Assembly (NCBI GenBank): GCA_001873375.1
Contig: MNZA01000170.1
Location: 1-36,557, forward strand
DNA: 36,557 nucleotides
Origin: Oscillatoriales cyanobacterium CG2_30_44_21
GTDB taxonomy: Bacteria; Cyanobacteriota; Cyanobacteriia; Pseudanabaenales; Pseudanabaenaceae
Direction of reading: 5' to 3'
The position numbers were made by a program, and so were the translations under genes. Each line of letters starts with the position of its first letter. Within the stretch, counting starts at the first letter, position 1. The notes below the pieces were generated by a model that made no database searches, had not been told where the DNA came from, and saw only the letters and a program-made list of their open reading frames with translations. This document shows positions 1 through 10,202 of this stretch, in pieces.

Positions 1-111
1 TTGCGCCGCCACTCCCTTCTGGAGTTTTTAAATAAAAAATGGCTACGCCATTCTTTATCTGGTATTACAGGCAGCGAAAGCTAGATAACTGCTAGATTTG
101 TGTAAATAGTT

Positions 112-723
112 TTGGTAATAGCAATGCGATCGCTTTCTCAAAGTCCAAAGCCAAGGCAAACTCCCGCCGCAAAGGTGTTTCACTGGGTGAGTTTTGTTAG
201 TTTATTTTTGATGATTACGAGCGGGTTGCAGATTTACAATGCGAACCCTGTATTTGGTGGACGCGGCGGAATCCATATTCCCGCAATTTTTGGTCTAGGG
301 GGCTGGCTAGCGGGTGGTAGACATTGGCACTTTGCAACCATGTGGATTTTTGCTTTAAATTTACTTTGGTATGGAGCCTATGTATTAGTGACTAAACGTT
401 GGCAACATCGCTATGTCAGTGCCAAGGATGTCAGAGCTTTGATAGTGAGTCAAAACCAGAAGCGCAAAAATTATGCGTGGCATCGGCTAGTTTACACATC
501 GTTTATCCCATTTCTCTTGTTGGCAATTTATTCAGGAATAGGAATGTATAAACCTGCTCAGTTTTACTGGATTGTCGATAGCTTTGGTGGTTGGGATGCT
601 CTGCGAATTACTCATTTTATGACTGTGCCGATTACGATCGCCCTAGCCACAATTCACTCACAGTTGGGTCGTCAGGTTGGTGGCGATCGCCTAGTTGACT
701 CTATGTTTTGGACGGATAATTAA
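112..723 (+). CDS. Membrane-bound cytochrome b (b561/thiosulfate reductase cyt b-like) domain protein
   Basis: ORF of 203 aa with several hydrophobic TM segments and histidines in TM regions (FHWVSF, RHWHF, HRLVYTS, ITHFM, IHSQLG). Directly upstream (2-nt gap) of a molybdopterin oxidoreductase. Start could be the ATG at 124. Confidence 0.8.
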   Translation: MVIAMRSLSQSPKPRQTPAAKVFHWVSFVSLFLMITSGLQIYNANPVFGGRGGIHIPAIFGLGGWLAGGRHWHFATMWIFALNLLWYGAYVLVTKRWQHRYVSAKDVRALIVSQNQKRKNYAWHRLVYTSFIPFLLLAIYSGIGMYKPAQFYWIVDSFGGWDALRITHFMTVPITIALATIHSQLGRQVGGDRLVDSMFWTDN

Positions 724-725
724 CC

Positions 726-1466
726 ATGTCACCACAAAATACTCCAGATCCAAATTTAGATCCTGATTTAGATGACACGGACTTATTACCCCGCCGCCGT
801 TTTTTGACCCTAGCTGGTGCGGGATTGCTGACGATTGGCTTTGGTAGTCTTGCTGAATCGGTCGTGGGCGGTTTGTCGGAACCGTTAAATCAACAAGTCG
901 AGTCCTTGATTTTTAAACCGCAGCAGCCTGTGCCAGAGTTTCCAATTAGTGCGATTGAGCCTGACAAACTAATTGTGAATAGCTTCCGTGGCACTCCTGC
1001 GATTGATCAGTTAGCCTATCGCCTAACCATTGATGGTGAGGTCAATCAGCCGCTTAGTCTCAGTACGCAAGATTTAAAAGATTTACCCTTTGTCGATATG
1101 GTGATTCGTCATGTCTGTGTGGAAGGGTGGGCAGCGATCGTACAATGGGGCGGGGTGCGATTGCGAGATCTAGTGGCGATCGCGAAACCATCTAATAAAG
1201 CTAAGTATGTGTATTTCTATTCAGCAGATGGCTATTACGAAAGTTGGGATATTGACTCAGCTTTGCATCCGCAAACCCTGATGGCTTATCAAAAAAATGG
1301 TCAAGATCTCACGCCTGAGTATGGAGCGCCTTTACGTCTTGCATCTCCTATCAAGCTGGGCTATAAGCTCAGTAAATGGGTGACGAGAATTGAATTAAGG
1401 AGTGAATTGGGTCAAAAGCGCGGCTATTGGGAAGATTTGAGTTACGAGTGGTACGCAGGGATCTAA
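726..1466 (+). CDS. Molybdopterin-dependent oxidoreductase (sulfite oxidase/MsrP fold), Tat-exported
   Basis: Twin-arginine-like N-terminus RRRFLTLAGAGLL; HVCVEGWAAIVQWGGVRL motif with the expected catalytic Cys; YFYSADGYYESWD and GAPLRLASPIKLGYKLSKWV typical of the SUOX/MsrP fold. Confidence 0.88.
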   Translation: MSPQNTPDPNLDPDLDDTDLLPRRRFLTLAGAGLLTIGFGSLAESVVGGLSEPLNQQVESLIFKPQQPVPEFPISAIEPDKLIVNSFRGTPAIDQLAYRLTIDGEVNQPLSLSTQDLKDLPFVDMVIRHVCVEGWAAIVQWGGVRLRDLVAIAKPSNKAKYVYFYSADGYYESWDIDSALHPQTLMAYQKNGQDLTPEYGAPLRLASPIKLGYKLSKWVTRIELRSELGQKRGYWEDLSYEWYAGI

Positions 1467-1518
1467 AAGCCTTAAAAATAATGGCGGCGCTGTGCGCCGC
1501 CATTATTTTTAAGGCTTT
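1466..1518. repeat. Perfect 25-bp-arm palindrome with 3-nt loop; core GGCGGCGC-TGT-GCGCCGCC
   Basis: aaagccttaaaaataatggcggcgc / tgt / gcgccgccattatttttaaggcttt, immediately after the molybdoenzyme stop codon. Confidence 0.95.
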
Positions 1519-1581
1519 GTTAATTTTTGTTACAATTTTGAAATAAGTTTTTAAGAAATTAGATCGCGAGATTAAATAATA

Positions 1582-1776
1582 ATGCGCTTAATTTTTACAG
1601 CTAGTTTTAATAAATTTCAGAAGATCAATGCCACACAGGCTTGGTCGCTATTTCTGACAGGATGTAAAAATGATGATTCTTTGGGTAAAAATCCGATGAT
1701 GGGCAGGTATCTAACAGTGGCAATTTTGGGAGCAGCGATCGCTCAGATTGTCGAGGCGATTTTAACGGCTGTTTAA
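1582..1776 (+). CDS. Possible small membrane protein (uncertain)
   Basis: 64-aa ORF with hydrophobic C-terminus MMGRYLTVAILGAAIAQIVEAILTAV; no family recognised. Confidence 0.25.
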   Translation: MRLIFTASFNKFQKINATQAWSLFLTGCKNDDSLGKNPMMGRYLTVAILGAAIAQIVEAILTAV

Positions 1777-1781
1777 GGGAA

Positions 1782-1814
1782 GCTAATTTGCAGCGCAATG
1801 CGCTGCAAATTAGC
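1782..1814. repeat. Palindrome, 15-bp arms, 3-nt loop
   Basis: gctaatttgcagcgc aat gcgctgcaaattagc. Confidence 0.9.
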
Positions 1815-1828
1815 CTCTATACACAGCG

Positions 1829-1861
1829 AAAGGGAGTCAAAGCTTAGCTTTGACTCCCTTT
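1829..1861. terminator. Palindrome/terminator-like stem-loop downstream of glnB
   Basis: aaagggagtcaaagc tta gctttgactcccttt, 3' of the minus-strand glnB. Confidence 0.7.
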
Positions 1862-1877
1862 GCTGCATTTTAAAGAT

Positions 1878-2243
<366 letters not shown>

Positions 2244-2286
2244 TTAATACACTTGAATCGCTACCCCAATTTGTAGCCTATCATAC
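2244..2286 (-). promoter_or_regulatory. Candidate NtcA-activated promoter of glnB: GTA-N8-TAC box (2273-2286) and -10-like TATTAA (2244-2249)
   Basis: GTAGCCTATCATAC fits the NtcA consensus GTAN8TAC. 23 nt separate it from a -10-like hexamer on the glnB strand. Confidence 0.65.
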
Positions 2287-2410
2287 TTTTAATAGCTGAC
2301 TTGGCGATTAATTTTTGGCTCACATCGTTATCTGGTATGGCGATCGCCACTTTTGTCGAAACTGCAATAGAGTGAGGTGGCGCAAAGTATCGCCTCTATA
2401 ATTCTCTCAA

Positions 2411-2448
2411 AATAACAATGGCGGCGCTTTCGCGCCGCCATTGTTATT
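2411..2448. repeat. Palindrome, 17-bp arms, core GGCGGCGC-tttc-GCGCCGCC
   Basis: aataacaatggcggcgc tttc gcgccgccattgttatt, abutting the P-ATPase stop codon. Confidence 0.95.
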
Positions 2449-5267
2449 TAGGATTTACGCTGCCAAGCCCACCAACGAAATACCAATTTCTCTAATTCGA
2501 TCCAGACAAACATGAGCGCACTGAAGCCAAAACAAACGGCTAGTTCTTCTGGTCTGAGTAAATGTGTACCAAAGAAACGGCGCAGAGGCTCGATATAAAT
2601 CAGCCCTAGTTGTAGAACCGTGGTCATAATCACCGATCCCCAGACATAGGGGTTAGTCCTTGGGTCTAGTTCAATCGTGAGTTGGGTATTGGAGCGGATC
2701 GCGATCGCATGACCCATTTGAGCAATACAAAGAGTCGTAAAGACCATTGTTGCCCAGCGTTCAGGGTCATATAAACCGCCAAAAGTATTAGCTTTGGTAT
2801 AACCTTCTGCCCAAACCATTAGAGAGATAGTGATAATTGCTAGAACTATGCCAATTCTGACCATATAAGCCCCCATACCCCTTGCAAAGATATTTTCGCG
2901 CGGGTCAAAGGGAGGTCTTTGCATCACATTCGGTTCAGCAGGTTCCACGGCGAGGGCTAGTGCAGGCAAGCCATCAGTAACCAGATTCATCCATAAGATT
3001 TGCAAGGGGGCGAGGGGAACAGCTAGGCTCAACATGGGTGCTGTGGCGATCGTGATGACTTCGCCGATATTACTGCCGAGAATGTACTTAATAAAGCGGC
3101 GGATATTTGTGTAAACAACGCGCCCTTCCTCGGTGGCGGCGACAATCGTGGCAAAGTTGTCATCTAGCAAAATCATGTCACTAGCTTCTTTGGACACGTC
3201 CGTACCAGTGATCCCCATGGCGATCCCAATGTCGGCTTGCTTGAGCGCAGGCGCATCATTAACGCCATCGCCTGTCATCGCCACAAATTGATGTTGTCTT
3301 TGCAAAGCTTGCACAATCCGCAGCTTATGCTCTGGCGATACCCTGGCATAGACGCTAACCTCACTCACTTCACGATCTAGATCCTGACTGGTCATGCGCT
3401 CTAGTTCTTTACCCGTGAGGACGCGATCGCCTGAGCGGACAATCCCTAGATCTTCAGCGATCGCCTTAGCTGTAAGTTGGTGATCCCCTGTAATCATGAT
3501 CGGGCGAATTCCCGCCGCACGACATTGTTTGACTGCCTCGCGCACTTCGGGGCGAGGTGCATCAAACATCCCCACTAAGCCAACCCAAATGAGATTGCTT
3601 TCGTCTTTTTCAGTCAGACTGCCTTCGGATGCGTCACCAAAGTTGCGATAGGCAAAACCCAGCACTCGCAGCCCACGACTAGCCAGATCATTGTTTTGTT
3701 CTAAAACATGGTGACGTTGCTCGTCACTGATGCCATGAACTTGATCGCCAATCTGAATATGGGTGCAGCATTCCAAGGTTAGCTCTGGTGAACCCTTACA
3801 AAACATCACGCTGCCGCCATGCTCACCCTTGACCAATACGCTCATGCGTTTACGTTCCGAGGAGAATGGGATTTCGGAGACGCGGGGCATCCGATGCTGC
3901 CATTCTGAGAAATCGCAACCACCTTTGCTAGCCAAAACGATGAGAGACCCTTCGGTAGGATCACCGATGATGATCCATTCGCCATCTTTTTGCTGCAAGA
4001 TGGAGTCGTTACAAAATACGCAAGCCATTAATAGTTGCTGGACTTCAGGAATACTTCCCACTTCTAGATGAGTAGTCTCTAACCCACTACTGACGACATT
4101 AAACTCGCCCGATGGCTCGTATCCCTTACCTGTAACTTGTAACGAGTGCAGACCTGTGCGAATACTCTGCACGACCATTTTGTTTTGGGTTAATGTGCCT
4201 GTTTTGTCAGAGCAGATTGTGGTCACAGAGCCAAGAGTCTCGACAGCAGGTAAACGGCGAATCAGAGCATGGCGCTTGACCATACGCTGAGTGCCAAGGG
4301 CAAGGGTGACGGTAACAACCGCAGGTAGACCTTCAGGAACAACGGCAACTGCCATACTTAGAGACGTTTTGAGCAGGTCTCCAAAGTCACCTTTGTTTAA
4401 TAAGCCGATCACTACAACTAGCACAACTAAAGCCAGCGAACCGTAAACTAGCACATTGCCCAGTTGGGACATTCTCTGCTGGAGGGGCGTGTCTTCTGTT
4501 TCAACGTTCTGGATCAGAACTGCAATTTTGCCCAGTTCAGTTGCCATGCCTGTTTTGGTAACTAAGACTTTGGCTCGTCCCTGCACCACCTCTGTGCCTT
4601 GATAAACACAATTGAGGCGATCGCCTAAGCTTGCCTCTAGGTCTAAAAGACAGTCAGCATTTTTACTAACGGCTTCTGATTCTCCTGTGAGTGCCGACTC
4701 GCGGACTTGGAGATGCTGCTCATCGAGTAATCTGCCATCGGCGGCAATTTGCACACCTGCCTCCAAAAGCATCACATCCCCAGGTACTAGCTCTTTGCCA
4801 CTAATTTCAATAATGTTGCCATCGCGCACAACGCGCACTGTGGGAGAGGACATTCTTTTGAGCGCCGCCAGCGCTTTTTCGGCGTTACTCTCTTGCATAT
4901 AGCCAAGAATGCCATTGAGGAGAACGATCGAGGTAATTGCGATCGCATCTTTAGGAAATTCGCCGTCCCTAATATCGAGGACTGCTGAGACAACGGCGAC
5001 CGCCATCAGCATGATCAACATGATGTTAGTAAATTGATCGATGAAGATCTGAATCGGCGCTCGCCCAGCCTTCTCTACTAATTCGTTAGCTCCGTACTGA
5101 GCAAGACGGACTGACACTTCTTGTTCGTTAATTCCAGATTGGGAATCACTATGGAGTAATGCGATCGCTTCGTCAGCACTGAGAGTGTGCCAGAGAGCCA
5201 GAGAATTTGGATCAGTAAGGTCTGTCTCAATTGCCATAGATATTTTTGAGTAAACGGCTACAAACAT
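2448..5267 (-). CDS. Cation-transporting P-type ATPase (Ca2+-ATPase/PacL-like P2A)
   Basis: 939 aa; DKTGTLT phosphorylation motif, [37 protein letters not shown]- and C-terminal cation ATPase domains. Confidence 0.95.
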   Translation of the reverse strand: MFVAVYSKISMAIETDLTDPNSLALWHTLSADEAIALLHSDSQSGINEQEVSVRLAQYGANELVEKAGRAPIQIFIDQFTNIMLIMLMAVAVVSAVLDIRDGEFPKDAIAITSIVLLNGILGYMQESNAEKALAALKRMSSPTVRVVRDGNIIEISGKELVPGDVMLLEAGVQIAADGRLLDEQHLQVRESALTGESEAVSKNADCLLDLEASLGDRLNCVYQGTEVVQGRAKVLVTKTGMATELGKIAVLIQNVETEDTPLQQRMSQLGNVLVYGSLALVVLVVVIGLLNKGDFGDLLKTSLSMAVAVVPEGLPAVVTVTLALGTQRMVKRHALIRRLPAVETLGSVTTICSDKTGTLTQNKMVVQSIRTGLHSLQVTGKGYEPSGEFNVVSSGLETTHLEVGSIPEVQQLLMACVFCNDSILQQKDGEWIIIGDPTEGSLIVLASKGGCDFSEWQHRMPRVSEIPFSSERKRMSVLVKGEHGGSVMFCKGSPELTLECCTHIQIGDQVHGISDEQRHHVLEQNNDLASRGLRVLGFAYRNFGDASEGSLTEKDESNLIWVGLVGMFDAPRPEVREAVKQCRAAGIRPIMITGDHQLTAKAIAEDLGIVRSGDRVLTGKELERMTSQDLDREVSEVSVYARVSPEHKLRIVQALQRQHQFVAMTGDGVNDAPALKQADIGIAMGITGTDVSKEASDMILLDDNFATIVAATEEGRVVYTNIRRFIKYILGSNIGEVITIATAPMLSLAVPLAPLQILWMNLVTDGLPALALAVEPAEPNVMQRPPFDPRENIFARGMGAYMVRIGIVLAIITISLMVWAEGYTKANTFGGLYDPERWATMVFTTLCIAQMGHAIAIRSNTQLTIELDPRTNPYVWGSVIMTTVLQLGLIYIEPLRRFFGTHLLRPEELAVCFGFSALMFVWIELEKLVFRWWAWQRKS

Positions 5268-5436
5268 AGTACTAAAAAATAGTACTTACCCATTTAAAGA
5301 ATTGTGCCGCGCCCCAATCCTTAATAATTTCGTTAAACCGCCGCGATCTGAACTTAATGCAGGCAATGCCTAAGTCTTAAAAAAGCGCTACACTTGGACT
5401 TTGGTATAGATTGAGACCTTTTACGAGGGTATTGGT

Positions 5437-7038
5437 ATGGTGTTTAACTGGTTTCGGCGCAAGTTTGATGATGACAAAGATCCCAATAATCAATCTGTGG
5501 AGCCAGTCCCGACTGAAGTAGAAGTACCCGACCCCATACCTACGCCATCGCCCGCATCTCAAGATTTATTAAATTGGGCAAAAGCTGCTTATGCCAATGT
5601 GCAGCAACAGGCGGAAATTATCGAGCCAGAGCCTCAAGTCATTGAGGATGTGGTAGTTACGGAAGCAGAAACACCTCAACCAGAAATCATTGAATCAGAA
5701 GTTCAAATTACTGAAAGTGATGCTCCATTTCAGGTTGAAATTGTAGAAATTGCTGATCCTGAAATTGTTGTACAGAATTTAGATTTAGAAACTGTTGCCG
5801 AAACTATACCTGAAGAAATACAAACTGCGGCAATAGAAGTTAATGAAGTTGAAGTAGAGGCTATCCTAGCTCCGTTAGAAAACGCTCCTGATGCATCCGA
5901 ATCAGTGCCTTTTTGGATGCAGTCGGAAAGCGATCGCCTTGCTCGTATTGCTGCCCTTGAAGCCACCGCAATCATTGAACCAGTGCCAGAAGTCAAGCCT
6001 GCTCCACGCCGTAAAGCCACGATCAAATTTGATGATGACTTTATCTGGTCAGCCGAAGTGCTTGCGTCTCAAGGTCGCCGTCCCGAAGAAATATCTGCCG
6101 AAGAAATTACATGGCTAAACCGTCTCCGCCAAGGCTTAGACAAAACCCGCTTATCTCTGGTCAATCAGCTTAAATCTATTGTCGGTCAAGGGCCTCTCAG
6201 TGCCGAAGCTGTTGACGATATCGAAGCTTTGCTCTTACAGGCGGATGTGGGCGTGAAAGCCACTGACCAGATTATTTCTAAGCTGCAAGCCAAACTTCGC
6301 GCCGAAGTATTGCCACCTGAAGAGGCGATCGCCTACCTCAAACAAATTTTGCGAGAAATGCTCGATGTTGCTACGGCTAAAGGTGATCAACCAATCCCCA
6401 TGTTGATTCCTGAAAAGAACCAACTAAATATCTGGTTAATTACAGGCGTAAATGGAGCAGGCAAAACCACGACTATCGGTAAGCTGTCCCACTTAAGCGT
6501 TAAGTCTGGTTACAAAACCCTGATTGCTGCTGCCGATACTTTTCGGGCGGCGGCGGTCGAACAGGTCAAGAGTTGGGGATTGCGTTCTAATGTGGATGTA
6601 ATTTGTAACCCTGCTCAAAATGCCGATCCTGCGGCAGTGGTTTTTGATGCGATCAGCGCCGCTCAAGCTAGAGGTACAGAACTGCTGCTAGTCGATACAG
6701 CAGGACGCTTACAAAATAAGAAGAACTTGATGGAAGAACTTAGCAAAATTCGCCGCATCGTGGACAAAAAGTCTGCCGATGCCAAAATTGAGTCGTTGCT
6801 AGTACTTGACTCCACCCTTGGGCAGAATGGACTCAAACAAGCTGAGGTCTTTGCCCAATCCGCAGGGATCACAGGTGTGATTTTGACAAAGCTTGATGGC
6901 ACTGCCAAAGGTGGTGTGGCGATCGCAGTAGTGCAACAACTGGGCTTACCGATTCGCTTTATCGGTGCTGGTGAAGGGATCGAAGATTTGCGTCCATTCT
7001 CGAGTTATGAGTTTGTGGAAGCGCTTCTAAGCAATTAA
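5437..7038 (+). CDS. ftsY: Signal recognition particle receptor FtsY, with long acidic N-terminal extension
   Basis: GVNGAGKTTTIGKLS, DTFRAAAVEQ, DTAGRLQNKKNLMEEL, TKLDGTAKGG, FIGAGEGIEDLRPF; about 180 aa acidic extension. Confidence 0.97.
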   Translation: MVFNWFRRKFDDDKDPNNQSVEPVPTEVEVPDPIPTPSPASQDLLNWAKAAYANVQQQAEIIEPEPQVIEDVVVTEAETPQPEIIESEVQITESDAPFQVEIVEIADPEIVVQNLDLETVAETIPEEIQTAAIEVNEVEVEAILAPLENAPDASESVPFWMQSESDRLARIAALEATAIIEPVPEVKPAPRRKATIKFDDDFIWSAEVLASQGRRPEEISAEEITWLNRLRQGLDKTRLSLVNQLKSIVGQGPLSAEAVDDIEALLLQADVGVKATDQIISKLQAKLRAEVLPPEEAIAYLKQILREMLDVATAKGDQPIPMLIPEKNQLNIWLITGVNGAGKTTTIGKLSHLSVKSGYKTLIAAADTFRAAAVEQVKSWGLRSNVDVICNPAQNADPAAVVFDAISAAQARGTELLLVDTAGRLQNKKNLMEELSKIRRIVDKKSADAKIESLLVLDSTLGQNGLKQAEVFAQSAGITGVILTKLDGTAKGGVAIAVVQQLGLPIRFIGAGEGIEDLRPFSSYEFVEALLSN

Positions 7039-7041
7039 TTA

Positions 7042-7070
7042 AGAATGGCGGCGCTTTGCGCCGCCATTCT
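7042..7070. repeat. Palindrome with GGCGGCGC-TTT-GCGCCGCC core between convergent genes
   Basis: agaatggcggcgc ttt gcgccgccattct. Confidence 0.95.
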
Positions 7071-7962
7071 AGGCAACGCAAACAATACAGGTCAAGGCGA
7101 TCGCCACTTCATCAGCGCATTGTTGAATCGCGGCTACATCTTTTAAGCTAACCGCATTAGCTCTTTGCCAGCGCATTGACAAAACCCCTAGTACCTTTTC
7201 CCTAAACACAATTGCGATCGCTAAACTCGTCCGCAAAGATTGATCTTGACCCACATCAAAATTAATTTGCGATTTTGCCAAGGCGATCGCTTGGAGAGAC
7301 TGCGGATCATCAGACAAATTCCCAACTCCATTGCCACATATAGCTTGGATATCTGTAAAAAGATTATTTTCCACAAGCTGAAACACCACCGCGTCCGCCT
7401 CAAAATTTTGCCAAAAAGCATTAGCAAGCGGCAATACGCTATCAGCTAGCTGGTTGGATCTCTGGGCGATCTCTACAATTACAGCGAGGAGATGGTTTTG
7501 AGCTTGCGATCGGCGTAATTCTTCCGATCTTTGCTTGAGCAAGTCGTAGCTTTGAGTTGCTTCCGAGATGATTGACTTTAACTGCTCTGGCTCCCAAGGC
7601 TTAGTGATGTACTTGTGGACTTGCCCTGAATTAATCGCCTCAATCAAATCGGCAATATCCGTGTATCCCGTTAGCACAATTCGCATCGTATCGGGGAAAT
7701 CGGAAACAGTGCGACTTAAGAATTCCGTACCCTTCATTTCGGGCATTCGCTGATCGGAAATAATCGCTGCCATCTCACCTTCGTTCGCGAGGATTTCTAA
7801 TGCTTTAAAGCCACTATCGGCGCGGAATATCGTAAAGTCGCGGCGAAAAGTGCGATATAGCAAATCCAGATTGTCCTGTTCATCATCAACCACCAAAAGC
7901 TTTGGTTTCTTAACTGGACTAGCTTTACTTGGCTCAGCCGCGGAAAATAAAGAGAAAGTCAT
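7069..7962 (-). CDS. Response regulator with receiver domain and C-terminal GAF-like region
   Basis: LLVVDDEQDNLDLLYRTF, IISDQRMPEMKGTEFL, VLTGYTD, KYITKPWEPEQL; C-terminal GAF-like region. Confidence 0.85.
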   Translation of the reverse strand: MTFSLFSAAEPSKASPVKKPKLLVVDDEQDNLDLLYRTFRRDFTIFRADSGFKALEILANEGEMAAIISDQRMPEMKGTEFLSRTVSDFPDTMRIVLTGYTDIADLIEAINSGQVHKYITKPWEPEQLKSIISEATQSYDLLKQRSEELRRSQAQNHLLAVIVEIAQRSNQLADSVLPLANAFWQNFEADAVVFQLVENNLFTDIQAICGNGVGNLSDDPQSLQAIALAKSQINFDVGQDQSLRTSLAIAIVFREKVLGVLSMRWQRANAVSLKDVAAIQQCADEVAIALTCIVCVA

Positions 7963-8015
7963 AGAAAAACTTTGATTGAGTACAAATCAGAATTGCGCAA
8001 TGCGCCGCCACTTGC

Positions 8016-8052
8016 CAATAAATAAGGGGCGTACAACGCCCCTTATTTATTG
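8016..8052. terminator. Stem-loop 3' of class II aldolase
   Basis: caataaataaggggcg tacaa cgccccttatttattg; 16-bp arms. Confidence 0.75.
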
Positions 8053-8070
8053 CTTAGAAATTAGTATTGA

Positions 8071-9150
8071 TTATGCTTTGACAGCTTCGCGGCTAACTTG
8101 CTTCAGTTCGCCCTTAGCATACTTACCAACAAAGTCATAAATGCTAACTTGCTTGATCTTGCTTGCTTGACCAGCCGACTCAAACTGCACATAGCGATCG
8201 GCACATACCTTTTGCATATACTTGATCGAAGGCTTCAAGAAGTGGCGAGGGTCAAACTCCTTAGGAGCCTTAAACAATGCTTCACGAACAGCCGCCGTAA
8301 TTGCCAAGCGGCAGTCAGTGTCGATGTTAACCTTACGCACACCACACTTAATACCCTTTTGAATTTCTTCAACAGGTACACCGTAGGTTTCAGGAATAGC
8401 GCCGCCGTACTCATTAATCAAAGCCAGCAAATCTTCAGGAACTGAAGAAGAACCATGCATGACCAAGTGGGTGTTGGGCAAGCGATTGTGAATTTCTTCG
8501 ATGCGGCTGATGGCAAGGATTTCGCCAGTAGGCTTGCGAGTAAACTTGTAAGCACCGTGGCTAGTACCGATCGCAACTGCCAGAGCATCAACTTGAGTGC
8601 GCTCAACAAAGTCAGCAGCTTCGTTAGGATCGGTGAGAAGCTGCGAATGATCCAACGCGCCATCAAAACCATGTCCATCTTCAGCTTCACCCTTACCAGT
8701 TTCAAGGGAACCCAAACAACCTAGTTCACCTTCGACACTTGCACCAAAGGCATGGGCAACTTCAACAACTTTAGAAGTAACTTCCACGTTGTAATCGTAG
8801 CTAGCAGGAGTCTTGGCATCGGCTTCCAATGAGCCATCCATCATCACACTGGTAAAGCCATTTTGAATTGCCGAGAAGCAAGTTGCAGGTGCGTTACCGT
8901 GATCTTGGTGCATCACGATGGGCAGATGAGGATAGGTTTCGGCAGCAGCCAAAATCAAGTGACGTAAGAAATTTTCGCCCGCATAGTTGCGTGCGCCACG
9001 AGATGCTTGCAAGATTACAGGGCTGTTGGTTTCATTTGCAGCCTGCATAATCGACTGGATCTGCTCCATGTTGTTGACATTAAATGCAGGAATGCCGTAT
9101 CCGTTTTCTGCCGCATGATCGAGCAGCAGACGCATTGGTACTAAAGCCAT
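8071..9150 (-). CDS. fbaA: Class II fructose-1,6-bisphosphate aldolase
   Basis: [76 protein letters not shown]; 359 aa. Confidence 0.96.
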   Translation of the reverse strand: MALVPMRLLLDHAAENGYGIPAFNVNNMEQIQSIMQAANETNSPVILQASRGARNYAGENFLRHLILAAAETYPHLPIVMHQDHGNAPATCFSAIQNGFTSVMMDGSLEADAKTPASYDYNVEVTSKVVEVAHAFGASVEGELGCLGSLETGKGEAEDGHGFDGALDHSQLLTDPNEAADFVERTQVDALAVAIGTSHGAYKFTRKPTGEILAISRIEEIHNRLPNTHLVMHGSSSVPEDLLALINEYGGAIPETYGVPVEEIQKGIKCGVRKVNIDTDCRLAITAAVREALFKAPKEFDPRHFLKPSIKYMQKVCADRYVQFESAGQASKIKQVSIYDFVGKYAKGELKQVSREAVKA

Positions 9151-9237
9151 ATATAAAATCTCTCCTAGACTAGATCGAGCTTGTTTCGACTGATGACAAT
9201 CTTAAATCATTTTGAAGGCTTATCAAATTAAAATCCC

Positions 9238-9276
9238 AAAAGCAAATGGCGGCGCGAAGCGCCGCCATTTGCTTTT
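9238..9276. repeat. Palindrome with GGCGGCGC-GAA-GCGCCGCC core
   Basis: aaaagcaaatggcggcgc gaa gcgccgccatttgctttt. Confidence 0.95.
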
Positions 9277-9305
9277 GAATGAATAGGCTTCGCCACGCAC
9301 ATCTG

Positions 9306-9350
9306 TATCTAAATAAAAAAGGGTGCTAAGCACCCTTTTTTATTTAGATA
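9306..9350 (-). terminator. Terminator-like stem-loop overlapping the apcF stop codon
   Basis: tatctaaataaaaaagggtgc taa gcacccttttttatttagata; 21-bp perfect arms with A/T tract. Confidence 0.85.
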
Positions 9351-9841
9351 TTCTTTTCGCTTAACTCTCGGCTCATGTAGTCAAAGGGAGCAGCTAGCCA
9401 TTCAGCAGAATCGCCAACTTGCTCAAATACAAGTTGTTTCAAAATCTGAATGCCTTGAACTGTAGGACCAATGGGAACGCACAACGAGTTATAGGTTTCA
9501 CGCAAGCCTTGTAAAACTCTTTCGTCAAGGACATCATTGTTACCAGCAATTAGAGCATAGGAAGCATAGCGGAGGTAGTAGTCCATATCGCGCAAGCAGG
9601 CAGCAAAGCGGCGAGTTGTGTATGCATTTCCGCCTGGACGGATTAGATCAGGAACTTCTTCAAATAGCTGCGAGCCAGCTTTGCGAACTAAAGAAGCGGC
9701 ATTGGCGGTAATGGCTGAAGAGGCGGCTAGGCGAGCATTGCCTGTGGCAAAGTAGGACTTGAGGGTATCCATGGCATCGCGGTCAAAGTATTTACCAGTG
9801 GCATCGTAAGCACCAATCAGGCTGGTAATTGCATCCTGCAT
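9344..9841 (-). CDS. apcF: Allophycocyanin beta-18-type subunit (core-linker-associated ApcF)
   Basis: LIRPGGNAYTTRRFAACLRDMDYYLRYASYALIAGNNDVLDERVLQGLRETYNSL; NAYTTRR (not NMYTTRR) and the C-terminal FDYMSRELSEKNI match ApcF rather than ApcB. Confidence 0.9.
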   Translation of the reverse strand: MQDAITSLIGAYDATGKYFDRDAMDTLKSYFATGNARLAASSAITANAASLVRKAGSQLFEEVPDLIRPGGNAYTTRRFAACLRDMDYYLRYASYALIAGNNDVLDERVLQGLRETYNSLCVPIGPTVQGIQILKQLVFEQVGDSAEWLAAPFDYMSRELSEKNI

Positions 9842-10202
9842 ATAGTTTTCTCCTTATTATTAGCTTTTAAATAAATGTATCGGTAACGTATTTATAAAGT
9901 TTGTAAAGTATATATAACTTAAACTTGGTAACTGACTTATTGCTAGCTACCCAAATCATTTTACTGCGATCGCAGTCCCTAATACGTCACTGCAAGGTAA
10001 GCTTAGACTATTAAAGATTTATTAAATTAAAGATCAATATTTAAGGGTCTACACTTAGCAGCACTTTGGCTAGGCTTAGGCACTGACTTTTTGACACCAG
10101 AACTAAATCCTAGGGTTCAACTTAATTGAGTAAACTAAGTAACCCTAAATAATTTTTTTGTAGAGCAATGCTAAGAAATGAGTTTACTGCGAGGCTAGGC
10201 GT

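Noticed and set aside
3763-4902. Plus-strand ORFs inside the P-type ATPase (3763-4071, 4612-4902)
   Set aside because: Antisense to an intact, motif-complete ATPase; no recognisable domains.
10100-10158. Imperfect inverted repeat tagggttcaactta...taagtaaccct upstream of the FIST gene
   Set aside because: Gapped and short; cannot be separated from chance without comparative data.
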